From Erythroxylum novogranatense (lineage: Eukaryota; Streptophyta; Magnoliopsida; Malpighiales; Erythroxylaceae), in the NCBI GenBank assembly GCA_029891385.1, contig CM057228.1, forward strand, positions 22,778,309-22,842,308: DNA of 64,000 nucleotides, read 5' to 3'. Below, in pieces: positions 38,645 through 49,742 of this stretch. The notes beneath the pieces are model-generated. The model was given only the letters and a program-made list of their open reading frames with translations. It did no database searches and had not been told where the DNA came from. The translations under genes were made by a program, and so were the position numbers. Each line of letters opens with the position of its first letter. The stretch's first letter is position 1.

Positions 38645-39313
38645 CAAAAACCATCATTTGAGCTATTGGGAAAACTTGCAGCAGAGCCCAATAGGGTCCG
38701 AGGTTAGTGATTTGCAGCATTGCCTTTTAGTAGAGTTAGAGCATTTCCATGCCTTTGATTGCTTCATTGGCTTCTTGAATCTCTCTCTCCCTCTCTCCCT
38801 CTCTATCTTTCTTGGTCAAAAGTGGTATGATTGATAAATTAGCTCACTGCAATTAACTTACGGTTCTAATTTCTTTGTCATATCCAGATTTTGTCATTTA
38901 TTGTTTGTTATCCACTGCATACTTTGCTAACCAAGTTTCTGTTCTAGGTGTAACATTGTTGTTCACTAAGCCTCCAGATGGTCGAAAACCTGATGTAAGA
39001 CGGAGATTGTATGTTTTTAAAGGTGGTGATGTGCTGAATGGTAAGATTTAGGTCATCTTTAAGTGTTGTGATGTGATGGAAATTATAAGAAACAAAATGT
39101 AATTGCTTCTTGAGAAGTTTTTCTGACACTTTTCCTAAATGATAAATAATCATTCGATGTATGGCTACCTTTTTGTCGACCTCTTTATCTTTCTTTCGAT
39201 TGTTATCACAATAATATCTAAATTTTTCTTTTGCATTTGCAGGATAATCCCATTGAACCTCAATGTTATTATGAACTTTTTGAAAAAGTCACTATTAAAT
39301 TTGGTAATAGTAG
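38645..39313 (+). pseudogene. DAWDLE/SNIP1-like FHA-domain gene fragment
   Basis: Three exon remnants with splice borders. First, 38645-38702 reads KPSFELLGKLAAEPNRVRG. Second, 38948-39040 reads GVTLLFTKPPDGRKPDVRRR, then LYVFKGGDVLN. Third, 39243-39313 reads DNPIEPQCYYELFEKVTIKF, then GNSR. These match, in order, the segments around the FHA domain of plant DDL, a nuclear FHA protein that helps process small RNA precursors. The central exons are absent (phospho-threonine-binding core with GRERR and H-P-S-C-S-K-Q-H). So is the final exon. Joining exons 2 and 3 as spliced gives a frame break. This is a non-functional gene fragment. Confidence 0.8.
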
Positions 39314-41300
39314 GTAGGTCACTAGCAAAGATTCAACATATTCTATGGTTTCATGGATCAATTAAATATTTTTGTCTTTAATTCGGTTACCATGGTCATA
39401 CTTTGTTGCTTTTTCGATATAGTTTGTACAATATTGTTCTCCTGAATGCATTTTATTTGTGGGCCTGGATGTCATCCTGCACTGAAACTATTTAAATGCA
39501 TGGTTGACATTTTATTGATTCCAAAATTTGGTCTTCTATTCTATACGCCTTCAGCTCTCTATTTTTGCGTTGATTTAAAGTTTTTCTTCAACAATATATT
39601 AGCAATTCTAGTCATGAATTCATTTTTACCTTACTATTGCATGTTGGTTTCAAAAGTAATCGTTGATAATGGATTCTTTGACCTCTCTTTGCCTTTAGTT
39701 TGTTTTAGCAATCCTATTAAAGTTTGCAATTATTTATATGCAACCTGTTAATTTTGATGTCCCTTTTCTACTGCTGGAGATATATGGGACCTTTGGAAAT
39801 GTTGGTATGAACTTGTCCAAGGTTTGAAACATGTAATACAGTTTGCGTGGTTTATCATAATCTTACTTCTTTGGCGTATCCTCTCCTTAACGTTATTTTC
39901 AAACTTCTAATTAACCTAATTTTAAGTGCACAGAGTGAAAGACATATTGAAAGAAGATAGAGTGAAAGACAGATTGAAAGATTCAAACTTCCTTGCACAG
40001 AGTGAAAGACAGATGCCCCAATTAGGAGCAGCAGCCTTTATGGGAAGCCCATCATTCGTACTGAGGTAGCTATCTATGCTTCTGATGGATTTTTCTAGCT
40101 ATCTATGCTACTGATTGATGGTTATAGCTGTAATTGATTTAACAGAACATCAGGAATGATTTAATGAGTACAATATGAGGTTTAATGAATGAAATCTGAG
40201 GTAGATTTAGTTTCATTAAATGAAGTTTGAGAGTAGTTGAGGTTTATATGGATTTGGTGCAGTCGAAGGTTAGTGTAGTAGTTAGGAGAAAGTAGCTACT
40301 TTTTGTATTGCATGCATTTAAGTTCATTCATGACTTCATTGATTACTTTTAGCTACTCCACTGCCTGTTATTGCCTTTAAAATGATCATGTAACTTACAT
40401 TACCTGATCAGTGACTCTAATTCTTAACCGACTCTTTGTGGGTTCACTTTGATCTTGCCAATGCTATCTTCCTTTGCTTTTGTTTGTAAGTCTTATTCTT
40501 TCTATATTATGATCACGCCTCATTTGATTGAAAGGAGGATTGTTTCTATTTTTTGATTGAATCTTGTGTGTTTGTGTGGGTACTGCCTGTTAGCTTTTTG
40601 ATAATTACTGAGATCGAAAAAGGTTTGGTTTAAAATTGTGTGTGTTTATGTGGGTACTGCCTGTTTAGAATCTTGTGTGTTTGGTTTACTTTATTGCTTC
40701 TCATTAATCAAGGAAAAGGGTTTTTTTGAGTGTTAACCTGGGTTGTGTTGAGTGCGGACTTACATTTTCGAGTGTTAACCTAGGTATTTTCGAGTGTTAA
40801 CTTAGGTTGTTGCTGTTTTGTTGTTAGTACTTGGATAGTTATAGTAACATCATATTATTATTATTATTGACCCTTTTGTGTTGAAACCTTCAATTCTGAC
40901 TATATTTAACTTGTATAGTCCTAAGAGATTGGCGAGCTTAAGTTTGTTTGTGTGTACATGGATGAATTTGGCTCCACTTGCATTTGTTTAATCATTTGTT
41001 TAACACTAACCTTTTCTTTTAACAGAGCGTCAACTTGAAAGTTTGGTCGCCAAGATATACAGTTGGCGAGTGGTCATTTTTCATTCATAACGTGTTTCAA
41101 GACTCGGGAGTGGAGTGGTAAGGATTAGAACTCCGGATTTTTTTAAATATTGAAATGTTTGTCACTAATACAAAGAGATGTATTTGTATGGATTTAACAA
41201 AATGTAGAAGATCATTCCATGTGATTTTTAATATTGAAACAAATTGATTTTTAAATGATTCAAGCTACGTTTGAAGGGATCATCATTTTTGCATTGCATA
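39314..41300. other. No supported gene; short exon-like pieces
   Basis: Mostly T-rich. The phrase CAGAGTGAAAGACA(G/T)ATTG recurs three times at about 39932-40010. It precedes an open segment, SERQMPQLGAAAFMGSPSF, that ends at a possible donor near 40065. Another acceptor-led segment at about 41027 reads ERQLESLVAKIYSWRV. I do not recognise either. (TTA)n occurs near 40856. Confidence 0.35.
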
Positions 41301-41399
41301 AAACAATGGTTTTTTTACATATATTGTTCTTATATACACAGTCGCATAAACTAATAACATGATTTATATTCATTGTCATATATGTATAACAACAGTGAG

Positions 41400-42070
41400 T
41401 TAATAACTTGATTTATATATATATATATATATATATAGTATCGCATACAAAGCAATAGTTTTCATAGATGTATAGCAACTGTAAGTTAATAACTTGATTT
41501 CACACACGCACACACACGCACACACACACACATATATATATATATGCACGGTATCGCATGCAAAGCAATAGTTTTCATATATGTATAGCAACAGTAAGTT
41601 AATAATTTGATTTCACACACACATATATATATATGCACGATATTGCATGCAAAGCAATAGTTTTCATATATGTATAACAACGATAAGTTAATAACTTTGA
41701 TTTAACATATATATATATATATGCACATTATCACATACAAAGCAATAGTTTTCATATATATATATATGTACAATATTGCATGAACTAATAACGTGATTTC
41801 ATATGTATGTGTATATATATATACAAGTATCGCATAAAACAACGATAAATGAATAACATGATTTCACACACACACACACACACACACATATGCAAAGTAT
41901 ATAGTTTTCATATATTCACTTATATATATATACACAGTATATAGTTTTCATATATGTATATATACACAATATTGCATAATTTTTCAACATGATTTCATGT
42001 ATGTATATATGCAGATTGCATAAATTAATAACATGATTTCACACATATAATGTTGTATCACATAAAACAA
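41400..42070. repeat. Minisatellite with (TA)n and (CA)n cores
   Basis: Repeating block of roughly 90-115 bp: TTGATTTCACACA(CA)n(TA)nTGCAC..TAT(C/T)GCAT(G/A)CAAAGCAATAGTTTTCATATATGTATA..CAA..TAAGTTAATAA. CAAAGCAATAGTTTTCAT recurs at about 41448, 41561, 41649 and 41739. Later units are shorter and degenerate. Microsatellite expansion within units makes lengths vary. Frames with CVCACVCVC-like runs here are artefacts. Confidence 0.8.
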
Positions 42071-42639
42071 ATGGACAGACTTCCATATAATTTAAAAGAG
42101 TATAACTTTAGTGGACAATTAAAATTTCTTGTTGATATAGATGGATCGTATTTGGTGGATTATGATAATTTCAATTATATTTTATTTTGTTTTATATCGT
42201 TCAATTAATTTTGTATCATAGTTGATATTAATGTTCAATCTCTAAATTTATATATGTAGAATACTTATATTTTAATCTTTAATTTAATTTAGTATTTGAG
42301 TTTAATTGATCATGTATTCAAAGTTGATCGTTTAATATTTATTTTTTAATAATATTATGTAATTATTTAATAATTCTTTGGTTAAATAAAATATATTAAA
42401 ATAAAATTTTATATAATTTTGAATGATATTTACAAGTTAATTATATTACTCAATTTAAATTAAGAGATCAAATCATTTTAATGTTAGTAAGTATTTAAAA
42501 TATATTGATGATAAAAGTATTTATATAATTATTTTATTGAAATAATCTAATTGCAACCAATTATAGTAACTCAATAATAAATCCAATTGCAAATTAATTA
42601 ATAAGTACATGACCTTTTCTTATCTTGTATGATTAGATG
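42071..42639. other. AT-rich, no gene seen
   Basis: No motif or frame that I can support before the Myb-like pseudogene starts. Confidence 0.45.
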
Positions 42640-43165
42640 ACATCATCTCAAAATAGAAACAAAAGAGAAAGTCAAAGGAGGAATGATATAGGTAGAGTTT
42701 GTTGGCCAAAAGAAATACTTCTTCTCTTTTGTGACCTTTGTAACTAATATATTCAAAGGAGTAAGGGAAAGCGTGGTAGAGTTATTTGTCAAATGATACC
42801 ATAAAAGAAGGTAGAGGAAGAATTTCACAAAGCGACCAACTTACAATGGGATAAAACTAAGCTTAAAAAGAAGTTTGATTAGATGAGAACTAGATGGAGT
42901 GTTTGGAAACAATTGAAAGGAAAAGAAACGAGATTAGGATGGGACTATGACAAAGGAACAATTGCTGCTAGTGAGGAATGGTGGACTTTGAAGATTAATA
43001 TTAGTCCATTTTAAGTTATTTCCCTTTACTTTAATGTTAAATAAATAGTTAAATATAAGTTAATTATTTTTTGTGTAGGAGAACAACAACTTTAAAACAT
43101 TTAAAGAAGAAGGGCTTGAACATAAGCTTGAATGTAAGTTGGATCAACTTTTTGGATGTTTGGCC
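42640..43165 (+). pseudogene. Myb/SANT-like (Myb_DNA-bind_3) gene, 5' part, Harbinger-associated
   Basis: The plus strand reads FCDLCN (42735) and LQWDKTKLKKKFD, stop, then TRWSVWKQLKGKETRLGWDY and DKGTIAASEEWWTLKIN (to 43004). This is the core of the plant Myb/SANT-like domain that accompanies PIF/Harbinger transposases (L-K-N-R-W, then W-K-x-L, G-x-G-W-D, A-S-D-E-W-W). After an intron-like gap ending GTGTAG at 43078, it continues NFKTFKEEGLEHKLECKLDQ, LFGCLARV, and is cut by the gypsy insertion at 43170. At least three stops are present. In active elements this protein helps the transposase bind DNA and enter the nucleus. Confidence 0.75.
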
Positions 43166-43170
43166 CGAGT

Positions 43171-46124
43171 TGTTGGGCCCCGTTTCTGAAGCTCAACGAT
43201 CGGACCAAAGACGAAAACATATATGAATTTCCAAGTTCCTTTACCTGGAAACCACCAAGGAGAAATTCCTCCTTGGCATGACTTCTCAGCCCAAGGGCGG
43301 ACCCACACGACGGAAACACAAATTCCCCCCCCCCCCTAAAGACTTCTTCACAATGGTAGCTCTTAGTCTCTAGCTCAATTAGAAATAAGAACCACCCCAA
43401 ACAGAGCTCTATAGACCAAGATATGCTTAAGAAATCGTAGTGGGTTTATAGCCCACTCATGCCCTCCAAAACTACCCATCACTTCCTTTGCATCAAACTT
43501 TCTGGATTTAAATCCAATGGTTACCAACTTTTGTGGAGAGGTAGTTAAGCATGTCATAAATCCAACGCCTCAAGAATCGCTTAATTCGGAGGTCGGACGA
43601 AGAAGTTATGATCGAACGACTCCGATAAGCTCATGTCCTCATTCCAACTGAACATGTTTTGGAGCAAATGCCATAACTTTTTATACAAATGTCCAATTGC
43701 TTTCGTTCTTATGCCATTGGAAAGAAGACATCAAGATCTACAACTTCTATTAGAGGCCTGGAAGCGAGATTCGGCCTCTAAACTAATAAAATCGCAAATT
43801 ACTGTAGCTCACTGAGGTTGTCCGTTAAGCGGACATGCATGTAAACAAACATACGCATCGGCAAAACAGCTCCAAAACGTCCGAGAAAGTCCGTTAAACG
43901 GACATCCATGTCCGTTTAACGGACACGCACTGCCCAAACCCTCCAAAACTCCTTCTAAAGCCTTTCCAAAGCTTCCAAACTCCAACCTAACCCTATATAT
44001 ATTCATAATCACCCCAAATTCCACTCTTCAAATACATCCCAACTCCAACATGCTATTCTAACACCATAAAAACCACTCCAAACACATCCAACAATATCAA
44101 AAAATATTGAATTCAACTCCAAATCATTCATCACATATATTCAACCCAACATCCACAAATTATCCTTCTAACACTAGCCAAGGATAAACCTATACAGCAT
44201 TCTCAAACCCCACCATCCTAGCACAACAACGTCAACCAATATTATTTACAAAACTCGTCTAGTACCAATCAAAAAGACAATTCTCAAGCAACAAATAGAT
44301 ATATATATATATATAGATATATTTATTCAACACATTCAAGGTTTGCGAAGGTTACCGTTCAAGCATAATGAACTTCTAAGTTCTTCATTCATTTCCACTT
44401 CAAAAGAAGAGTTCATACAATATTCTCATTCATAGCTTTAGTAACATATTGACAATACATCATAAACCTTTACAAGAATTTCAAAAATACAATTGATGAT
44501 TTATGATCAATCTGCTTGTAAAGCTATCAAAACCTAACTACACTTCTAATGCAAAAGCTAAATCCCACTCTGATCTGTCCAAATGCCTGCAAGGATTCAC
44601 CGATCTTCTCGATCTGCACCTGAGGGGAGGGAAAACATGGGCTGAGCTTGACAGCTCAGTGGCTTAAACATTTCTAGCCATTGGCTTCGAGCCACACAAC
44701 CAATCCAAAGACACATATACACAACTATTCACAATGACAATCTCAAATCATATGCATTGCATAAACAATTCAATTATCAAAATTCATACACATCTCATAA
44801 TCATCACAGTTTGGATATGGTCCAATTCAAGATGCAACTTGTCACATCATAATGCAAATGCACATCAAATGGCTCGAGGGTCCCGTGAACAAAACGATGA
44901 AACCGAAGTTAACATCGTGAACGAAATGAGTCCATTTTGGATCTCATAGGCCCTGGCGGGGCTTAGGGAGAAGGCATTAGGTCAACGTCGACGTGACTAT
45001 GAAACGGTTTCCTCTTACCCAAACACACTCAAGTTTTATGCTCAAATCATCCATTCATGTACAAAATGCCAAAATTCAATTAATGGCATGATAATCAGAA
45101 TGTCAAGCATTTATAAATGCATAACATGTCAAATTCCCAATTCCATTGTTTTAGCATGCACATATACACCTTAAGATCAACATTTCAACAAGTCATACAA
45201 ATCATTTAACATATAATACACACATCATGCATTTGCCCACATCACACAATAACTAGAAAGATTTTACCCACCTTATAAAATCTTGAAATTTCCAAGATTA
45301 ATGGCTTCCCTCTTCTTGCTCTTGGATAGCCCTTTGATTTCCTAAAACATAAACAACAATCAACAATTTACTATCTCCTCTTAAAATTTCGAAATTCCCC
45401 TTTTTAAAACCCTAAAATTTTACATAACCCACTTCAAGCTTCAATCTAACCTAATCATACATCCTATAGGTTAGAAAACTCAACCTTTAAAAGAAAAGAT
45501 CCAAAAACCCTAAGAATCACTATTCATCTTCTTCTTCACTGCCACTTTCTCTCTCTAAACTTTTCTCCATCACAACTCTAACCATCTCTTCAACTATCAA
45601 GAAGAAAAGTAAAAGATCTTACCTTAGAAACTTGCCTTCCTCCTTTAATCCACAAAGTCTCTTCTTTTCCCCCTTGGATTTTCCTTCTCTTTTCTTCTCT
45701 CCTTCCTCTTCTTTTTCGTTTTCTTCTCCCTCTCTTGGTGGTTCACGAAAATGCTACTCCTTTCCCTCTAATTTTTATCTTTTATTTAAACTAACACCAC
45801 TTACTTACTCTTCATTAAAAGCCCTCCCTCCTCTTGGGCTTTCCAAGGGCTTCAAGCCCTTTTTCCACTTAGGCTCATTCAACTATTTAATTCCAACTCT
45901 TCCATTCATTCAAGACACTAACTACTCCCTCTAACTTACATTTAATACTCACTTATCGCATTAATCCCACTTCACCTACTACCTCAATTCGAATTCAATT
46001 TCTATTTCTTTTTCTTAAATTCTAATTAAAGACCAATTCTATATGTTAAAAAAAAAATTTTAAGCTATCAATCAAGCATAAAGAACCAATTAAACAATTT
46101 AAACAATTAAAACAAGGTCTAACA
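43171..46124 (-). repeat. Gypsy 3' LTR (2954 bp)
   Basis: Near-identical to 55839-58767. Differences include a 12-C run at 43325-43336 (5 C in the other LTR) and loss of half of the first palindrome near 43815-43860. The 3' end carries the stop codon of the polyprotein. Confidence 0.93.
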
Positions 46125-49100
46125 ACTCTCCTCCCCTAAAAGAATTTCGTCCTCGAAATTCTTACCTGAAACATCGAAAAGATGCGGATATTTCTCCTTC
46201 ATCGCTTCCAAAGGCTCCCACGTTGCCTCCTCTGTCGAATGGTTCCGCCATAAGACTTTAAATAGTTTCACAACCTTATTCCTTAAAACTTTTTCCTTCG
46301 AATCTAGGACCTCTACTGGTTGCTCCTCATAAGTCAAATCCTCTCTAAGCTGAACTTCCGAAGGTTGAACTATGTGCGAAGGATCTGATCGATATATCCT
46401 TAGCATCGACACATGAAAAACATTGTGAATCTTAGACAACTCCGATGGCAAAGCCAATTTGTAAGCTAAAGGCCCAATCCTTTCAATGATCTCATAGGGG
46501 CCTATATACCTCGGAATCAGTTTGCCTTTCTTACCGAACCTCAAAACTCCTTTCCACGGATAAGCTCTAAGAAACACTTTGTCCCTCACTTCAAATTCCA
46601 TCTCTTTTCTATGCGCATCTTCATAACTCTTCATCCGATCTTGAGCTGCTTTCATTCTCTGCTTCACCAATTTAATCTTATCAACGGTTACCTGTACCAA
46701 TTCAGGCCCTACTAGCCTTCTCTCACCTTCTTCATCCCAACAAATAGGAGTTCTACACCTCCTACCATAAAGAGCTTCATATGGTGCCATCTGAATTCCC
46801 GAATGATAGGAATTATTATAAGCGAATTCTATTAAAGGTAAATGATTGTCCCATGAGCCTTTAAAGTCCATAACACAAGCTCTCAACATTGCCTCCAAAG
46901 TCCGAATCGTTCTCTCCGATTGTCCATCAGTTTGCGGATGGAAAGCTGTACTAAAATTTAACTTAGTTCCCAAAGCCTCCTGCAGACTTTCCCAAAACCT
47001 AGAGGTAAACCGGGGATCCCTATCCGAGACTATCGAACTTGGAATCCCATGCAGTCTTATGATCTTATCCATGTATTTCTTAGCCAACACACTCAACGAA
47101 TCCGTCTGTCTAATTGGTAAGAAATGAGCATACTTGGTTAGCCTATCCACAATCACCCAAATTGCATCATGCTTCCTACTGGTTTTTGGCAATCCCATCA
47201 AGAAATCCATCGTAATCTTCTCTCATTTCCATTCCGGAATCGACAAAGGTTTAAGCTTGCCTGAAGGTGCTTGGTGCTCAGCTTTAACTTGCTGGCACAC
47301 TAAGCATCTTTTAGCATATTCTGCAACTTCTTTCTTCATCCCTTTCCACCAGAAATGCTCCTTCAAATCTCTATACATTCTCGTACTTCCTGGGTGCATC
47401 GCATAAGGCGCATTATGTGCCTCATCCAAAATTTCATCTTTCAACTCCTGCACATCAGGAATACACAGTCTGTTACCTACTATCATCAATCCATCTTCCT
47501 TGACCTCTACCTCAGAAGGTTTACCATCCCTTATTTCTTTTCTGAGCTTGCTCAAGTACTCATCCTGTTTCTGTAACTCCTTAATCTTATCATTCAATAC
47601 TGGCCTGACTCTAAAGTTAGCCAATATAATATCCGATTTAGCTTGTGTCAACGTCACTCCAAGTTTGGCTAATTCCTTCAACAAAGGAAAATACACTGTC
47701 TCCACATGTGCCATAGTCGACTTTCTACTCAGCGCATCCGCCACTACATTAGCTTTCCCCGGATGGTAATCAATCATCAAGTCATAATCCTTTAACAGCT
47801 CCAACCATCTTCTCTGTCTCAAATTCAATTCTTTCTGGCTCATCAAATACTTCAAACTCTTGTGATCGGTAAATACCCTAGTGGTAACTCCATACAGGTA
47901 ATGTCTCCAAATCTTCAACGCAAAAATTATGGCAGCTAACTCCAAGTCATGCGTCGGATAATTCATCTCATAAGGTTTCAATTGCCTTGAAGCATAGGCA
48001 ATAACCTTACCTCCTTGCATCAGTACACAGCCTAACCCCTTCCTAGAGGCATCACTATACACTATGTATCCATCATTACCCGAAGGCAAAGTCAAAACTC
48101 GTGCACTCGTTAATCGATACTTAAGCTCCTTAAAGCTCTTCTGGCATTCATCAGTCCATACAAACTTCTGGTCCTTCCTAGTCAACTTGGTAAGTGGAGC
48201 TGCTATTATAGAGAAGCCCTCCGCGAACCTCCTGTAATATCCAGCTAAACCCAAGAAACTCCTCAATTATGCTATATTCTTCGGTGCTTTCCATTTCACA
48301 ACTGCTTCTATCTTTCTCGGGTCCACATGCACTCCGTGCTCCGAAATCACATGTTCAAGAAACACTACTTCCCTTAGCCAGAATTCACATTTGTCGAACT
48401 TAGCATATAATTCGTTTTTCCTCAAAGTCTCCAAGGCAATCCTCAACTGTTCCTCATGCTCCTTGTCACTCTTAGAATAAACCAATATATCATCTATAAA
48501 AACAATGATAAATTGGTCTAAGAAGGATTTAAAAACCCTATTCATTAAGTCCATGAAAGCTGCCGGCGCATTCGTCAATCCAAATGGCATAACCAGAAAC
48601 TCAAAGTGGCCATACCGAGTTCTGAAAGCAATCTTGGATACATCCGACTCCTTTATCCTCAATTGGTGGTAACCCGATCTCAAATCTATCTTAGAAAAGA
48701 CTCTCGCCCCTTGCAACTGATCAAACAAATCGTCGATGCGGGGGAGCGGATATCTATTCTTGATAGTGACATGGTTGAGCTTTCGGTAGTCCACACACAT
48801 CCTTAACGATCCGTCTTTCTTCTTTACAAAAAGGACCGAAGCTCCCCATGGCGAAGAACTCGGCCTAATGTAACCCTTCTCTAATAAATCTTCCAATTGC
48901 TCCTTAAGCTCCTTCAACTCTGCCGGAGCCATTCTAATCAGACTCGCCTTTCTGTCCCCCACGAGCACTACCTTTCTGCCATTGCCTACTTCAAACTCCA
49001 CCGTCTTGTGCTTACAATCCAACTTGGCATTATACTTCTCCAAAGTGTCCATCCCCAAAATTACATCTAATCCGCTCATCCTCAAAAGCATTAAATCCAT

Positions 49101-49331
49101 CACTAATCGCTCCTCTCCAACGAATATCTCACAGTCTCTATATACTTGACTAATAATAATACATTGACCGATTGGAGTACTCACCATTAAAGGAGTATCC
49201 AATGGGCTCAATTCCCTACCAACCACAGTTCTACTCAAAGACACAAACGAGTGGGTAGAACCCGGATCAATCAAAACAATAACATCTTCAAAGAAAAGTT
49301 TAATCATACCAGTCCACGACTTGGAGTCGTC
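46119..49331 (-). pseudogene. Gypsy pol: protease, reverse transcriptase, RNase H, integrase, chromodomain
   Basis: Nearly open over 3.2 kb, with single stops at about 49332, 48267 and 47223. Protease motif IDPGSTHSF (usual D-S-G is D-P-G). Reverse transcriptase: [32 protein letters not shown] and catalytic [10 protein letters not shown]. RNase [12 protein letters not shown] and TDHKSLKYL. Integrase: H-x-G..CLVCQQVK zinc region (47350-47260), VDRLTKYAHFLPI, SDRDPRFTSRFW, HPQTDGQSERT. Chromodomain-like end VLWRNHSTEEATWEPLEAM (46280-46200). About 100 residues normally lying between protease and reverse transcriptase are missing: VGDRKASLI runs directly into [11 protein letters not shown]. Not functional as it stands. 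Confidence 0.92.
46125..46141 (-). promoter_or_regulatory. Gypsy polypurine tract
   Basis: Minus strand TTTTAGGGGAGGAGAGT directly before the LTR. It is the expected plus-strand primer site and is also read as the last codons of the polyprotein. Confidence 0.85.
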
Positions 49332-49742
49332 TCAAAGATCTTCCTTTGTCATAGCAAACACTCTAGCTGGAGCTTGTCCCCTCGGTCTCCCTGGAGGGTT
49401 CACTTTTCTGACTGCATCAGAACTTCTACTGCCCACCTCTGATACTGCTCTGTGTCCCACTGTCTCAACCCTCTTAGAGGCTTGCATCTGACTCCTCTCC
49501 TGCCTCGGAGGTTGAGGACACTCTCTTTCCCTGTGCCCCTTCTCTCCACAGTTGAAACAGGCTCCAGTCAAACGGTAGCATTCCCCTTTATGGTGCCCGC
49601 CACAGTGCTCACACTTGGGGTTTGACGGCCTATCCCCATCTCCTCTCCTACTACCTCCAGCCGTTGAGGCTTGATGTGAGGCAGTTCTCATTGACCTCGG
49701 TCTGCTTGCTCCACTGCTCTTTTCCTCTGACTGAGCAGGAAA
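49332..49742 (-). pseudogene. Gypsy gag C-terminus with CCHC zinc knuckles
   Basis: Contains CEHCGGHHKGEC and CFNCGEKGHRERECP, the two zinc-knuckle motifs of Tekay-type gag, followed by an R/P/Q-rich tail ending FAMTKEDL and a stop. The frame is open up to the insertion junction at 49742 and would continue from the gag part at 54765-54991 if the nested LTR were absent. Confidence 0.85.

Noticed and set aside
41400..41680. Cys/Val-rich small frames
   Set aside because: Generated by CA and TA dinucleotide runs in the minisatellite.
45632..45934. Ser/Phe/Leu-rich 100-codon frame
   Set aside because: Lies in the CT-rich part of the gypsy LTR, and the matching place in the other LTR is frameshifted.
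43171..46124. Reading the chromovirus as two separate solo LTRs
   Set aside because: CGAGT occurs only at the outer edges, and a primer-binding site and polypurine tract lie at the inner edges.
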